A stretch of DNA of 25,340 nt. It comes from Verrucomicrobia bacterium UBA7008. GTDB taxonomy: Bacteria; Verrucomicrobiota; Kiritimatiellia; RFP12; UBA1067. The stretch covers positions 726 to 26,065 of the forward strand of contig DJXI01000091.1 of NCBI GenBank assembly GCA_002449695.1, given 5' to 3'. The position numbers and the translations under genes are program-made. How positions within the stretch are numbered: position 1 is the stretch's first letter; each line of letters starts with the position of its first letter. The notes under the pieces were generated by a model. It was not told where the DNA came from, did not search any database, and saw only the letters and a program-made list of their open reading frames with translations. This document shows positions 7,624-15,802 of this stretch, piece by piece.

Positions 7624-10600
7624 ATGACACGCTACAAGACATTTGCTGCAGTAGGCGCGCTCGCTCTGTCTGCCGTTCTGTTCGGTCTGCCGACCCTGGC
7701 GGCCACGCCGACGCAACTCCATGCGGCGATCGGCAGCCCTGCCGGCGTCACGGTGCTGAACTCCAGCACGTGGAGCGTCGGAAGCGGCCTCTCGGTCACG
7801 GGGCTGGGCAGCAACTACGCCTTGTCGACCAATGCCGGACAGGATTCGTCGTCTAGTACGCTGGACATCCGTGTCACGGGCGAAGGGTACATCGGTTTTA
7901 CGTACTATGTCAGCTCCGAAAAGAACTACGACAAGCTGCAGTTTATCGTTGACGGCAGCGTGATCAGCGAGTTTTCCGGCACGGACATGACGGCGGTCGG
8001 CAACTATTCTCCTCTGTACCATGTGACCGGCAGTGGCACGCACAGTATCTCCTGGAAGTATTCCAAGGATAGCGGCTCAGCCAAGGGCAATGACCTGGCG
8101 CTGGTCGCTTCGGTGACCTGGAGCAGTGAAGCGGTTCTTGTCATCCCGGCGTCGACGACAACGATTACGGCGTCTCAATACGCAGATCAGGTGATCAGCA
8201 AGGTCGTGTTCGAGGAGGGCTCCAAGTTGACGTCGGTCGGGAACAACGCCTTCAAGGGCTGCACGAATCTCAAGAGCATCGAGTTCCCCGAAGGCGTAAA
8301 GACGATCGGCGACGGCGTGTTCGACGGCTGCACGGCGCTCACCGAGATCGTCCTCCCGACGACGCTCGAGTCGCTGGGTTCGATCGACGTGTCGACGATT
8401 CCGGCCTTCGCCGACGCCATGGGCGACGGCTACTGGGTGCTGAACGACTGGGTGATCGGCTACAGCGGCAACTGCCCGGCCGAGATCCCCGAGGCGGACC
8501 GCATTCGCGGCTTCGCCAAGGGCGCGCTGAAGAACTGTCCGTCCATCCAGAGCTTCGTGCCTGGCACGCGCAATCTCACGGGGATCGGCGACCAGGCCTT
8601 CCGCTACTGTTTCAATCTGCAGTATGTCGAGCTTCCGACATCGCTCAAGAGGATCGGCAACTCTGCCTTTGAGGGCTGCACACAGCTTGCGGAGATCGCG
8701 ATCCCCGGCAGCGTCGAGACGATCGGCGATTATGCGTTCCGCTACTGCTACGGGCTGGAGTACGCGGCCATCGCCTCGGGCGTCAAGTCGATCGGCGCGA
8801 ACGCCTTCTTCGACGACTACCTCCTCATGGAGATCGACATTCCCGCCACCGTGGAGACGATCGGTTCGAACGCCTTCGGCGGCGACTCCTCGCTCATCCG
8901 CGTGGGCGTGCGCGGCGACATCAAGCTGCTCAGCGAAATCTTCTCCAATGTCGCGTATCTGCGCGAGGTGACGGTCAAGGACGGGCCGGGCACGCTGAAG
9001 ACGGGCCTCTTCGCCGGCTGCACGGAACTTGAGAATGTCCGTTTCCTGGCGACCGCCGCGCCGAAACTCGAATCTTCGTCGGCCTCGCCGTTCGCGGCCG
9101 GCGTCCCGAAGTCGCTCACGGTCTACGTGCCGGCCGGTTCCACGGGCTGGGTCGGCCTCACGGGCGCGCCCGGCCTGCCGCAGGCGTGGCCGAACAACAA
9201 CTCGGGCGAGCGCCGCGCGATCGCCTACTGGAACGTGCCGACGTATCTCGTCGAATTCGATTCGAACGGCGGCAGCCTCGGCGTGCAGCCGACCTACCAG
9301 AGGCCCGAGACGACGTTCCGGTTCCCGCCGCAGCCGACGCAGTCCGGCTACACGTTCGGCGGCTGGTGGACGAGCCCGGTCGAGGGCTGGCAGGTCACGG
9401 ACGAGACGATCTTCCTCGAAGGCGTCTACACGAAGCTCTACGCGCACTGGATCCGGCCGCACCGGATCTTCCTCGACGCGAACGGCGGCACGGTGGCCAA
9501 TTCGACCGTCACCTATGTCGAGCAGACGGTCTACGGCGTGCTGCCCGCGCCGCGGCGCACGGGCTATGCCTTCGGCGGCTGGACGTACGAGGGCGAGACG
9601 GTCGTGCCGGAGACGGAGTTCATCACCGACGCGGACCACACGCTCACGGCGCAGTGGAAGGCGTACCGCTATTCCGTGCACTTTATGCCGAACGGCGGCA
9701 CCGGCTCGGAAACCGCGCAGGAATTCAAGTACGACACGCTGCAGTCGCTTGAGAAGTGCCCGTTCACCCGCGCGGGCTACACGTGCGTCGGCTGGGCGAC
9801 GAGCGCATCCGGCGCGGTGGTCTACGAGGACGGACAGATGGTCAGGAACCTGTCGGCGCTGCAGGGCGGCCTCGTGCGGCTCTATGCGGTGTGGGCGCGC
9901 AACTACACCATCGTCTTCGACAAGGGCGACGGTTCGGGCGTGACGGCCTCGTACGCGTTCCCCTCCGGCTATTCGCGGCGTCTGCCGGCGATCCGGAACG
10001 GCCTGCACTGGGAGCGCACGGGCTTCACGTTCAAGGGCTGGGCGACGTCGGCCGCGAACGCCGCCGCCGGCACGGTCTGGAAGGCGGACTGGGCGCCGGT
10101 GGCGACCGCGGCCGCGGCGGGCGCGAGCCTGACCGTCTACGGCGTCTGGGAGGTCCAGTCTCCCTACTACGCGATCCGCTTCAACAAGTACGACGGCTCC
10201 GGCGCGTCCCGCACCTTCGGCTACCGCTACGGCGACCGGTCGCACATGGCGTCGGTCCGGTACGGTCTCGGGTGGGCGCGCAAGGGATTCGTCTTCGAGG
10301 GCTGGGCGCTGAGCGCGGCGAACGCGAACGCGGGCACGGTCTGGAAGGGCGACTGGGCGATCATCGCGACGGGCGTGCCGGCCGGGACGCAGCGCGACGT
10401 CTATGCCGTGTGGAAAGTCGACGAGAGCTCCAGCTACGCCATCAAGTTCATCAAGAACGACGGCGGCGCGGGCTGGCGCACGGTCGGTTTCACGCACGGC
10501 GAGTCGACGCATCTGCCGACCTGCAAGAACGGTCTCGGCTGGACGCGCGCCGGCTACACGTTCAAGGGCTGGGCGCTGAGCGCCGCGAACGCCGCCGCGG

Positions 10601-10695
10601 GCAAGGTCTGGAAGGCCGACTACGCGACGGTTAGCTCGCCCGTCGCCAAGGGCGCCACAATGACCGTCTATGCGGTCTGGGAGCCGGCGGACTAA
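7624..10695 (+). CDS. Large exported LRR protein with canonical and elongated InlB repeats
   Basis: A 1023-residue exported protein. ATG 7624 is chosen because GAAAGGA (7611-7617) lies 6 nt upstream, the -10 at 7569 precedes it, and a clean signal peptide (ending near TLAA) starts there. Residues ~30-170 form an unrecognised beta-rich domain that may be a lectin-like sandwich. Residues ~185-535 are BspA-type LRRs. Three canonical InlB B-repeats (pattern F-D-S-N-G-G ... GYTFGGW ... LYAHW) start at ~541. Three elongated repeats carrying the W-K-x-D-W-A insert start at ~760, ~847 and ~938 and run to the C terminus. Having both repeat types in one chain suggests the long form arose from the short one. 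Likely a cell-surface adhesin or binding protein; no catalytic motifs are seen. Confidence 0.9.
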   Translation: MTRYKTFAAVGALALSAVLFGLPTLAATPTQLHAAIGSPAGVTVLNSSTWSVGSGLSVTGLGSNYALSTNAGQDSSSSTLDIRVTGEGYIGFTYYVSSEKNYDKLQFIVDGSVISEFSGTDMTAVGNYSPLYHVTGSGTHSISWKYSKDSGSAKGNDLALVASVTWSSEAVLVIPASTTTITASQYADQVISKVVFEEGSKLTSVGNNAFKGCTNLKSIEFPEGVKTIGDGVFDGCTALTEIVLPTTLESLGSIDVSTIPAFADAMGDGYWVLNDWVIGYSGNCPAEIPEADRIRGFAKGALKNCPSIQSFVPGTRNLTGIGDQAFRYCFNLQYVELPTSLKRIGNSAFEGCTQLAEIAIPGSVETIGDYAFRYCYGLEYAAIASGVKSIGANAFFDDYLLMEIDIPATVETIGSNAFGGDSSLIRVGVRGDIKLLSEIFSNVAYLREVTVKDGPGTLKTGLFAGCTELENVRFLATAAPKLESSSASPFAAGVPKSLTVYVPAGSTGWVGLTGAPGLPQAWPNNNSGERRAIAYWNVPTYLVEFDSNGGSLGVQPTYQRPETTFRFPPQPTQSGYTFGGWWTSPVEGWQVTDETIFLEGVYTKLYAHWIRPHRIFLDANGGTVANSTVTYVEQTVYGVLPAPRRTGYAFGGWTYEGETVVPETEFITDADHTLTAQWKAYRYSVHFMPNGGTGSETAQEFKYDTLQSLEKCPFTRAGYTCVGWATSASGAVVYEDGQMVRNLSALQGGLVRLYAVWARNYTIVFDKGDGSGVTASYAFPSGYSRRLPAIRNGLHWERTGFTFKGWATSAANAAAGTVWKADWAPVATAAAAGASLTVYGVWEVQSPYYAIRFNKYDGSGASRTFGYRYGDRSHMASVRYGLGWARKGFVFEGWALSAANANAGTVWKGDWAIIATGVPAGTQRDVYAVWKVDESSSYAIKFIKNDGGAGWRTVGFTHGESTHLPTCKNGLGWTRAGYTFKGWALSAANAAAGKVWKADYATVSSPVAKGATMTVYAVWEPAD

Positions 10696-10771
10696 CCCAA
10701 ATGCAGGGATCCACGAGACCATAGGATGAAGGTGTTTGCATATTGCAGAAGCCTAATTGATGGGAAGTCGG

Positions 10772-10777
10772 TATAAT
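10772..10777 (+). promoter_or_regulatory. -10 element upstream of the intron remnant and following genes
   Basis: TATAAT at 10772-10777 without the TG extension and without a well-spaced -35. GAAAGGA (10802-10808) and ATG 10819 follow, giving a normal promoter, Shine-Dalgarno and start arrangement. The start codon then runs straight into the intron-derived sequence. Confidence 0.5.
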
Positions 10778-10818
10778 ACAGCAGCAACTTGCAAAATCCG
10801 CGAAAGGAAAGTCAGACT

Positions 10819-11109
10819 ATGACGAACGCAGTTCTACTGGGAAAGCCGGATGCAGGAAATCCGCACGTCCGGTTTGACGAGGGGGAAGTCGCACCGACGG
10901 CAACGTCGAGGCGAGGGTCTCTACTCTACAAGAGAATGATAGCAACAATCACCGCGGCGGTTGGAATCGCCATGGGTGCCCTGGCGGACCCTGTCGACCT
11001 GGCGAAGCTCGAATACAGCACGCGCATGGGCGACGGCATCATCTTGACCGGCGAGCTCAAGAAGAACGTCCAGCTCGGACTGAACCCGGCCTGTGCTGTT
11101 TTACTGTAA
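10819..11109 (+). pseudogene. Truncated exported-protein gene carrying a group II intron remnant
   Basis: The open frame from ATG 10819 gives 96 residues. The first ~37 codons are largely translated intron RNA (reading GKPDAGNPHVRFDEG), not a recognisable protein domain. From AAG 10930 the frame reads KRMIATITAAVGIAMGALA, a signal peptide like the MKRLM/MNRLM starts of its neighbours, then ~40 residues (DPVDLAKLEY...LTGELKKNVQ) before a stop. The LTGxLxxNV pattern resembles the start of larger repeat-bearing exported proteins, so this is probably the 5' stub of a lost gene. Translation could also begin at ATG 10936, giving a 57-residue exported peptide. The next gene starts 26 nt after the stop and probably shares its promoter. 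Confidence 0.55.
10841..10929 (+). ncRNA. Group II intron 3' end: domains V and VI (remnant)
   Basis: Bases 10843-10875 fold as domain V. The lower stem pairs AAGCCGGA with TCCGGTTT and contains the AGC triad, a short bulge (ACG) lies opposite, and a small upper hairpin has an AAAU loop. Domain VI follows: CGACG-GCAA-CGTCG (10895-10908, GNRA loop), an outer TCGC/GCGA helix (10889-10892 with 10911-10914), then TCTCTACTCTAC. A10923 is a candidate bulged branch point 7 nt from the 3' end AC (10928-10929), as in group II introns. The 5' domains I-IV and any reverse transcriptase are absent; only ~20 nt separate domain V from the upstream ATG. It is thus a truncated element. It is 108 nt from just after ATG to the predicted 3' end, a multiple of three. 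Confidence 0.75.
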
Positions 11110-11135
11110 AACACTCAACTGAAAGGGGAAACGGG

Positions 11136-14126
11136 ATGAACCGGCTTATGATGCTTTTGGCGGCGGGATTCGCCGCGCTTGGCGCGTGGGCGTCGACGTA
11201 TACCGTCGGCGGCTACACGTGGACATACTTCACGGTCAACACGGACGCCGGGCAGGTCGCCATGATCGGGAACGGCTCGTCCTGCGCGGCCACGCCGAAG
11301 CCGACCGGCGCGCTGACGCTGCCGAGCAAGATGGGGACGTATCCCGTCGGCAAGATTGCCCGCAACGCGTTCAAGGGCTGCACCGGCCTCACGGATGTGA
11401 CGATTCCGTCCGGCGTGACGGATATCGCGGTTAGTGCGTTCGATGGATGCTCCGACATGAAGACGGTGTCGATCCCCGCGAGCGTTACGCTCATCGACAA
11501 CTATGCGTTCGCCAACTGCACGTCTCTCATGTCCGTGACGATCCCGTCCGGCGTGACCAACCTGCGCCAAGGCGCGTTCGCGGGGTGCACGAAGCTGGAG
11601 AAGGTGAAATTACCGTCCAGCCTGCAGACGATCGAGAAATGGGCGTTCAGGAATTGCACCAGTCTGAAGGATTTGACGATCCCCGGCTCGGTGACCTCGA
11701 TCGGGACCGAGGCCTTCCGCGACTGCAGCAGCCTCGGGGTGGCCTATCTGCCGCTCGGCCTGAGGGAGAAGGTCGCCGTCTCGGACGTCTTCTCGGGCGC
11801 CGCGTCGGGTTTCGAGGATCGCTACTACGACAGTGCGACGGCGAGCGGGTACACGTGGTACTTCTATGTCGACGCCGGTGGCGGCGCCGTGCTTTCCGGC
11901 ACGCCCTTTGGCCGTTCGGCGGCGGTCTGGCCGGAGCCCTCCGGCGATTTGGCGATTCCCTCGACACTCGGCGACTATACGGTGACGGGCCTCGGCGTTC
12001 ACTCGTTCAGGCTCTGCGGCAAGCTAAAGACGGTGTCTATCCCTGCGAGCGTGACCTCCATTTATACATGGGCATTCGATGGCTGCAGCGGACTCGAGTC
12101 GTTCACCGTGGCGAGCGGCAATGCGCAATACCAGGCGGTGAATGGCCTTCTGCTCACGAAGGACGGAAAGAAGCTTGTCCACGGCGTGACCGGCAAAGGC
12201 GGTGTGGTGACGATTCCCGAAGGCGTGACGACCATAGGCAACTCCGCCTTCGACCGCATGGCCGGGCTGACGTCGGTGACGATTCCCACCTCGGTGACGA
12301 CCATCGAAGGTTATGCGTTTTACGACTGCCCGGGCCTGAGGTGCGTGACGATCCCCGACAGCGTGACGCACATCGGGTATTTTGTGTTTAAAGACTGTTC
12401 CGTTCTGAGCTATGCGTCGCTTCCCGGGGCGTTCAGGGAAAATACCCCCGGGAGCCTGTTCACTGGCTGCCCGCCTGACCTTGTCATATCCTATCGCGGA
12501 TTCGACCCCGAACTCACGATCTCCGCGAACGGCAGGTTGCTAGACGTGGTTCTGAACGGCGCGACGCGCGTGACGCTCCCAAGCATCGTGACGTCCATCG
12601 GGGCTAGTGCATTTAGTGATTTGACCGCTCTTGCGCACGTGATAATCCCCGCGAGCGTGACCTCCATTAATGCATGGTCATTCGACGGCTGCAGCGGACT
12701 CAAGTCGTTCACCGTGGCGAGCGACAACACGTCCTACAAGTCGAGCGGCGGCTTCCTGCTCACGAAGGACGGCAAGAAGCTCGTGCAGGGCGTCACGGGC
12801 GAAGACGGCACGGCAACGATCCCCGCCGGCGTGGAGATTGTCGGCAACTCCGCCTTCTACGGTCTGGACAACCTGACGGCGGTGACGATTCCGGAAACCG
12901 TGGCAGACATCGATTCGTATGCATTCGGGGGCTGCGGCAGACTGAAGTCGTTCACCGTGGCGAGCGGCAACACGGCCTTCAAGGCTGTCAACGGTTTACT
13001 TCTCACGAAGGACGGCGAAACGCTTGTGTGCGGTGTGAACGGCAACGTGACAGTCCCGAACGGCGTGAAGGTCATTGACGCGGCTGCCTTTCTTCTTCTT
13101 GACGGGCTGACATCGGTGACGATTCCCTCCGGCGTGACGACAATCGAGGATTATGCTTTCCAAGGCTGCGAATCTCTGACGAGCGTGACGATTCCCGACA
13201 GCGTGACGAGCCTCGGTCAAGGGGTGTTCGCCGAATGCAAAAATCTCGCGCGCGTCCTGCTGCCCAAGCGGTTCGAGGGCAGTCTCGATTCGTCCGTGTT
13301 CTTCTCGGGCTGCCCGGCGGGGCTGTCGGTCTCCTACTACGACGCGCTCTACGCGGTTAGGTTCCACCGCAACGACGCGAGCGACGAGAAGACCGCCGAC
13401 TATGACTTCGCCCACGGCGTCGACACGCACCTGCCGTCGCTCAAGTCGCTCGGCTGGGCGCGGAGGGGGTGCGATTTCCTCGGCTGGGCGACGAGCCGGG
13501 CGAACGCCGACGCGGGCAAGGTGTGGAAGAAGGACTGGGCGGCCGTCTCGTCTCCCGTGGCGGCCGGCAAGACGCTCGACGTCTACGCCGTCTGGGCGCT
13601 CAAGTCCGGCAGCTACGCGATCGAGTTCGTCCGCAACGACGGCGCGGGCACCTGGCGGACGGTCGGGTTCAACTACGGCGAGAAGACGCGCATGCCGTCT
13701 CTGGCCAACGGCCTCGGCTGGGCGCGGCGCGGCTACGACTTCAAGGGCTGGGCGCTCACGACCGCCGACGCGAACGCCGGCAAGGTCTGGAAGGGCGACT
13801 GGGCATACGTCTCGACGCCCGTCGCGGCGGGCAAGGTCCTGACCGCCTACGCGGTCTGGGAGCTGAAGCCGGGCTTCTACCAGATCCGGTTCAACAAGAA
13901 CGACGGCACGGGCAAGTGGCGCACGCTGGGCTTTGAATGCGACAAGTCCACGAAGCTTTCCACGATCGCCGGCCTCGGCTGGGAGCGTCCGGGCTACACG
14001 TTCAGGGGCTGGGCGTCGAACGCGGCCAACGCCGCCGCGGGCAAGGTCTGGAAGGCCGATGGCGCGTGGATCAGGAATGTCGCCGCAGAAGGGAAAACAC
14101 TCAGCATCTACGCAATCTGGGAATGA
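11136..14126 (+). CDS. Large exported BspA-type LRR protein with C-terminal elongated InlB repeats
   Basis: A 996-residue exported protein. Signal peptide MNRLM... to about residue 20 (GAWA). A short beta-strand region (YTVGGYTWTYF, PTGALTLPSKMGTYPV) introduces BspA-type LRRs spanning ~65-735. Inside these, a sub-motif FTVASGNxxYxAVNGLLLTKDGKxLVxGV occurs three times; such segments interrupt LRR coils in related proteins. Three elongated InlB-like repeats start at ~739, ~827 and ~914 and end exactly at the C terminus (IYAIWE). Start: GAAAGGGG at 11121-11128, 7 nt upstream. It has no promoter of its own in the 26-nt gap, so expression probably depends on the -10 at 10772. Likely surface adhesin or binding role, inferred from domains. 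Confidence 0.92.
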   Translation: MNRLMMLLAAGFAALGAWASTYTVGGYTWTYFTVNTDAGQVAMIGNGSSCAATPKPTGALTLPSKMGTYPVGKIARNAFKGCTGLTDVTIPSGVTDIAVSAFDGCSDMKTVSIPASVTLIDNYAFANCTSLMSVTIPSGVTNLRQGAFAGCTKLEKVKLPSSLQTIEKWAFRNCTSLKDLTIPGSVTSIGTEAFRDCSSLGVAYLPLGLREKVAVSDVFSGAASGFEDRYYDSATASGYTWYFYVDAGGGAVLSGTPFGRSAAVWPEPSGDLAIPSTLGDYTVTGLGVHSFRLCGKLKTVSIPASVTSIYTWAFDGCSGLESFTVASGNAQYQAVNGLLLTKDGKKLVHGVTGKGGVVTIPEGVTTIGNSAFDRMAGLTSVTIPTSVTTIEGYAFYDCPGLRCVTIPDSVTHIGYFVFKDCSVLSYASLPGAFRENTPGSLFTGCPPDLVISYRGFDPELTISANGRLLDVVLNGATRVTLPSIVTSIGASAFSDLTALAHVIIPASVTSINAWSFDGCSGLKSFTVASDNTSYKSSGGFLLTKDGKKLVQGVTGEDGTATIPAGVEIVGNSAFYGLDNLTAVTIPETVADIDSYAFGGCGRLKSFTVASGNTAFKAVNGLLLTKDGETLVCGVNGNVTVPNGVKVIDAAAFLLLDGLTSVTIPSGVTTIEDYAFQGCESLTSVTIPDSVTSLGQGVFAECKNLARVLLPKRFEGSLDSSVFFSGCPAGLSVSYYDALYAVRFHRNDASDEKTADYDFAHGVDTHLPSLKSLGWARRGCDFLGWATSRANADAGKVWKKDWAAVSSPVAAGKTLDVYAVWALKSGSYAIEFVRNDGAGTWRTVGFNYGEKTRMPSLANGLGWARRGYDFKGWALTTADANAGKVWKGDWAYVSTPVAAGKVLTAYAVWELKPGFYQIRFNKNDGTGKWRTLGFECDKSTKLSTIAGLGWERPGYTFRGWASNAANAAAGKVWKADGAWIRNVAAEGKTLSIYAIWE

Positions 14127-14168
14127 TGTTTCCCGCCACCGGTAGCCCAGTGAAGTCGCCGGCCGCCC

Positions 14169-14198
14169 TTGCCTTTTCTGTGAAAAATGTGATATAAT
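14169..14198 (+). promoter_or_regulatory. Extended -10 promoter of the membrane-anchored repeat protein and perhaps the glycan operon
   Basis: TTGCCT (14169-14174), an 18-bp spacer, TG-A (14190-14192) and TATAAT (14193-14198). It is the best match to consensus in the window. The leader is about 22 nt to ATG 14226, with GAAGGGAGA at 14212-14220. No other clear promoter appears before rfbC. Confidence 0.75.
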
Positions 14199-14225
14199 GC
14201 CGTCATCGTACGAAGGGAGATTGCG

Positions 14226-15221
14226 ATGATGATATCCGTCTATCAGGAATTCCTCAAGAACGCCTGCCTGGGGCTGCTCGCCGTCGTCTGCGCGGCGCTC
14301 GCGCTCGGCTGGGTCGCCGCGCGCCTGAAAGGCCTGGTGCCGCTCGCCGGCCGTGCCGGCCGGCTGAAAAGCGTGCTGGGCTGCGCCGCTGTCGCGGCGC
14401 TGGTGCTGTACGGCGGCTCCAAGCCCGCGGCGGACACCTACACGATCGGCTATCACCGCAACGACGGGTCGGAGCTGTCGGCGGAGCAGACGCTGACCTG
14501 CGGCGTCTCGACGCGCCTGTCGTCTCTCGCGAGCCTGGGCTGGGCCCGGCGCGGGTATGTGTTCGAGGGCTGGGCGCGGAGCGCGGTGGACGCGTTCGCG
14601 GGCAACGTGTGGGCGGAAGACGGAGCGTCCGTCACCTCCGCCGCGGACGCCGGAAAGACGCTCGATCTCTATGCGGTCTGGTCGATCCGCGCGGACAGCT
14701 ATGAACTGGAGTTCGTCCGCAACGACGGCGCGGGCACGTGGCGCACGGTCGGCTTCAAACACGGCGTGAAGACGCGCCTGCCGTCGCTCGCGAACGGCCT
14801 CGGCTGGGCGCGTCGCGGTTACGACTTCATGGGCTGGGAACTGACGACGGCGGACGCGAACGACAACACGCGCGTGGAGCCTTGGAAGGGCGACTGGGCG
14901 TATGTCTCGACTCCTGTCGCGGCAGGTGACTCGCGGCCGGTCTATGCCCGCTGGGCGCTTAAGCCGGGCTACTACCAGATCCGCTTCAACAAGAACGACG
15001 GCACGGGCCGGTGGCGGACGCTCGGCTTCCAGTGCGATGCGTCGACGAAGCTCTCCACGATTGCCGCGCTCGGCTGGGAGCGTCCGGGCTATAAGTTCGT
15101 CGGCTGGGGCTCCAACAAGGCCAACGCCGAGGCCGGCATTGTCTGGAAGACCGACGGCGAGTGGGTGAAGAACGCCGCCGCCGAAGGCCGCACCCTCAGC
15201 ATCTACGCCATCTGGGAATGA
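14226..15221 (+). CDS. Membrane-anchored protein with three elongated InlB-like repeats
   Basis: A 331-residue protein without a cleavable signal peptide. Instead it has two hydrophobic segments (~11-32 and ~49-64) separated by a basic loop, so it is probably inserted in the inner membrane with the C-terminal part exported. Three elongated repeats start at ~71, ~158 and ~250 and end at IYAIWE. The second repeat contains a small insertion (NDNTRVEP) before the W-K-x-D-W-A element. No LRR domain is present. The DNA of repeat 2 is nearly identical to that of the 1274-aa protein (see findings). It is followed after 26 nt by rfbC with no visible terminator, so it may lead the rhamnose/glycan operon. 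Function unknown. Confidence 0.85.
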   Translation: MMISVYQEFLKNACLGLLAVVCAALALGWVAARLKGLVPLAGRAGRLKSVLGCAAVAALVLYGGSKPAADTYTIGYHRNDGSELSAEQTLTCGVSTRLSSLASLGWARRGYVFEGWARSAVDAFAGNVWAEDGASVTSAADAGKTLDLYAVWSIRADSYELEFVRNDGAGTWRTVGFKHGVKTRLPSLANGLGWARRGYDFMGWELTTADANDNTRVEPWKGDWAYVSTPVAAGDSRPVYARWALKPGYYQIRFNKNDGTGRWRTLGFQCDASTKLSTIAALGWERPGYKFVGWGSNKANAEAGIVWKTDGEWVKNAAAEGRTLSIYAIWE

Positions 15222-15247
15222 GGCGCGGACCGGACGTATCTTGCCGT

Positions 15248-15802
15248 ATGAAGGTTCTGGACACGGAAATCGCGGGCCTCAAGATCATCGAGCCGCAGGT
15301 GCTGGGCGACAGCCGCGGCTGGTTCGCCGAGCAGTACAACGCCGGGCGCTACCGGGAGGCGGGCATCACCGCCGACTTCGTGCAGGACAACGAGTCGTTC
15401 TCCCGCCGGGGGGTCGTGCGCGGCCTGCACTGGCAGGCGGCGCCCCACACGCAGGCGAAGCTCGTGCGCGTCGTCCGCGGCGCCGTCTGGGATGTCGCCG
15501 TGGATATCCGCAAGGGCTCGCCGACGTTCGGCCGGCACGTCGCCGTCACGCTCACGGGCGAGAACAAGCGGCAGTTTTTCATTCCGCGCGGGTTCGCCCA
15601 CGGCTTTATCGTCCTGGAGGACGAGACGCTCTTCAGCTACAAGTGCGACAACCTGTACTGCCCGTCCGCCGACCGCGGGCTCCGGTTCGACGATCCGGCG
15701 CTGGGCATCGTCTGGCCCGCCGCGGACATGCGCCTGACGCTGTCGGAGAAGGACAGCCGCAATCCGCTGCTGAAGGACATCGAGCCCTGGGCGGAGGAAT
15801 GA
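15248..15802 (+). CDS. rfbC: dTDP-4-dehydrorhamnose 3,5-epimerase
   Basis: Third enzyme of dTDP-L-rhamnose synthesis, epimerising C3 and C5 of dTDP-4-keto-6-deoxyglucose. The 184-residue cupin-type protein shows DSRGWFAE, the active-site RGLHWQ with catalytic His, GAVWDVAVDIRKGSPTFG, IPRGFAHGF and FSYKCDNLY, all conserved in RmlC. ATG 15248 gives the standard N terminus (KVLDTEIAGLKIIEPQVL); the upstream in-frame extension overlaps the previous gene and is not family-like. The stop overlaps the next start as ATGA. Its partners rmlB and rmlD are not in the window and must lie elsewhere if the pathway is complete. Confidence 0.96.
   Translation: MKVLDTEIAGLKIIEPQVLGDSRGWFAEQYNAGRYREAGITADFVQDNESFSRRGVVRGLHWQAAPHTQAKLVRVVRGAVWDVAVDIRKGSPTFGRHVAVTLTGENKRQFFIPRGFAHGFIVLEDETLFSYKCDNLYCPSADRGLRFDDPALGIVWPAADMRLTLSEKDSRNPLLKDIEPWAEE

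Noticed and set aside
5581..8043. Long minus-strand open frame (about 820 codons) and similar ones at 8077-10722, 12996-14762, 15637-17871 and 1333-2517
   Set aside because: All lie opposite well-supported genes, have low-complexity Arg/Ala/Asp-rich translations, and reflect high GC content at third positions.
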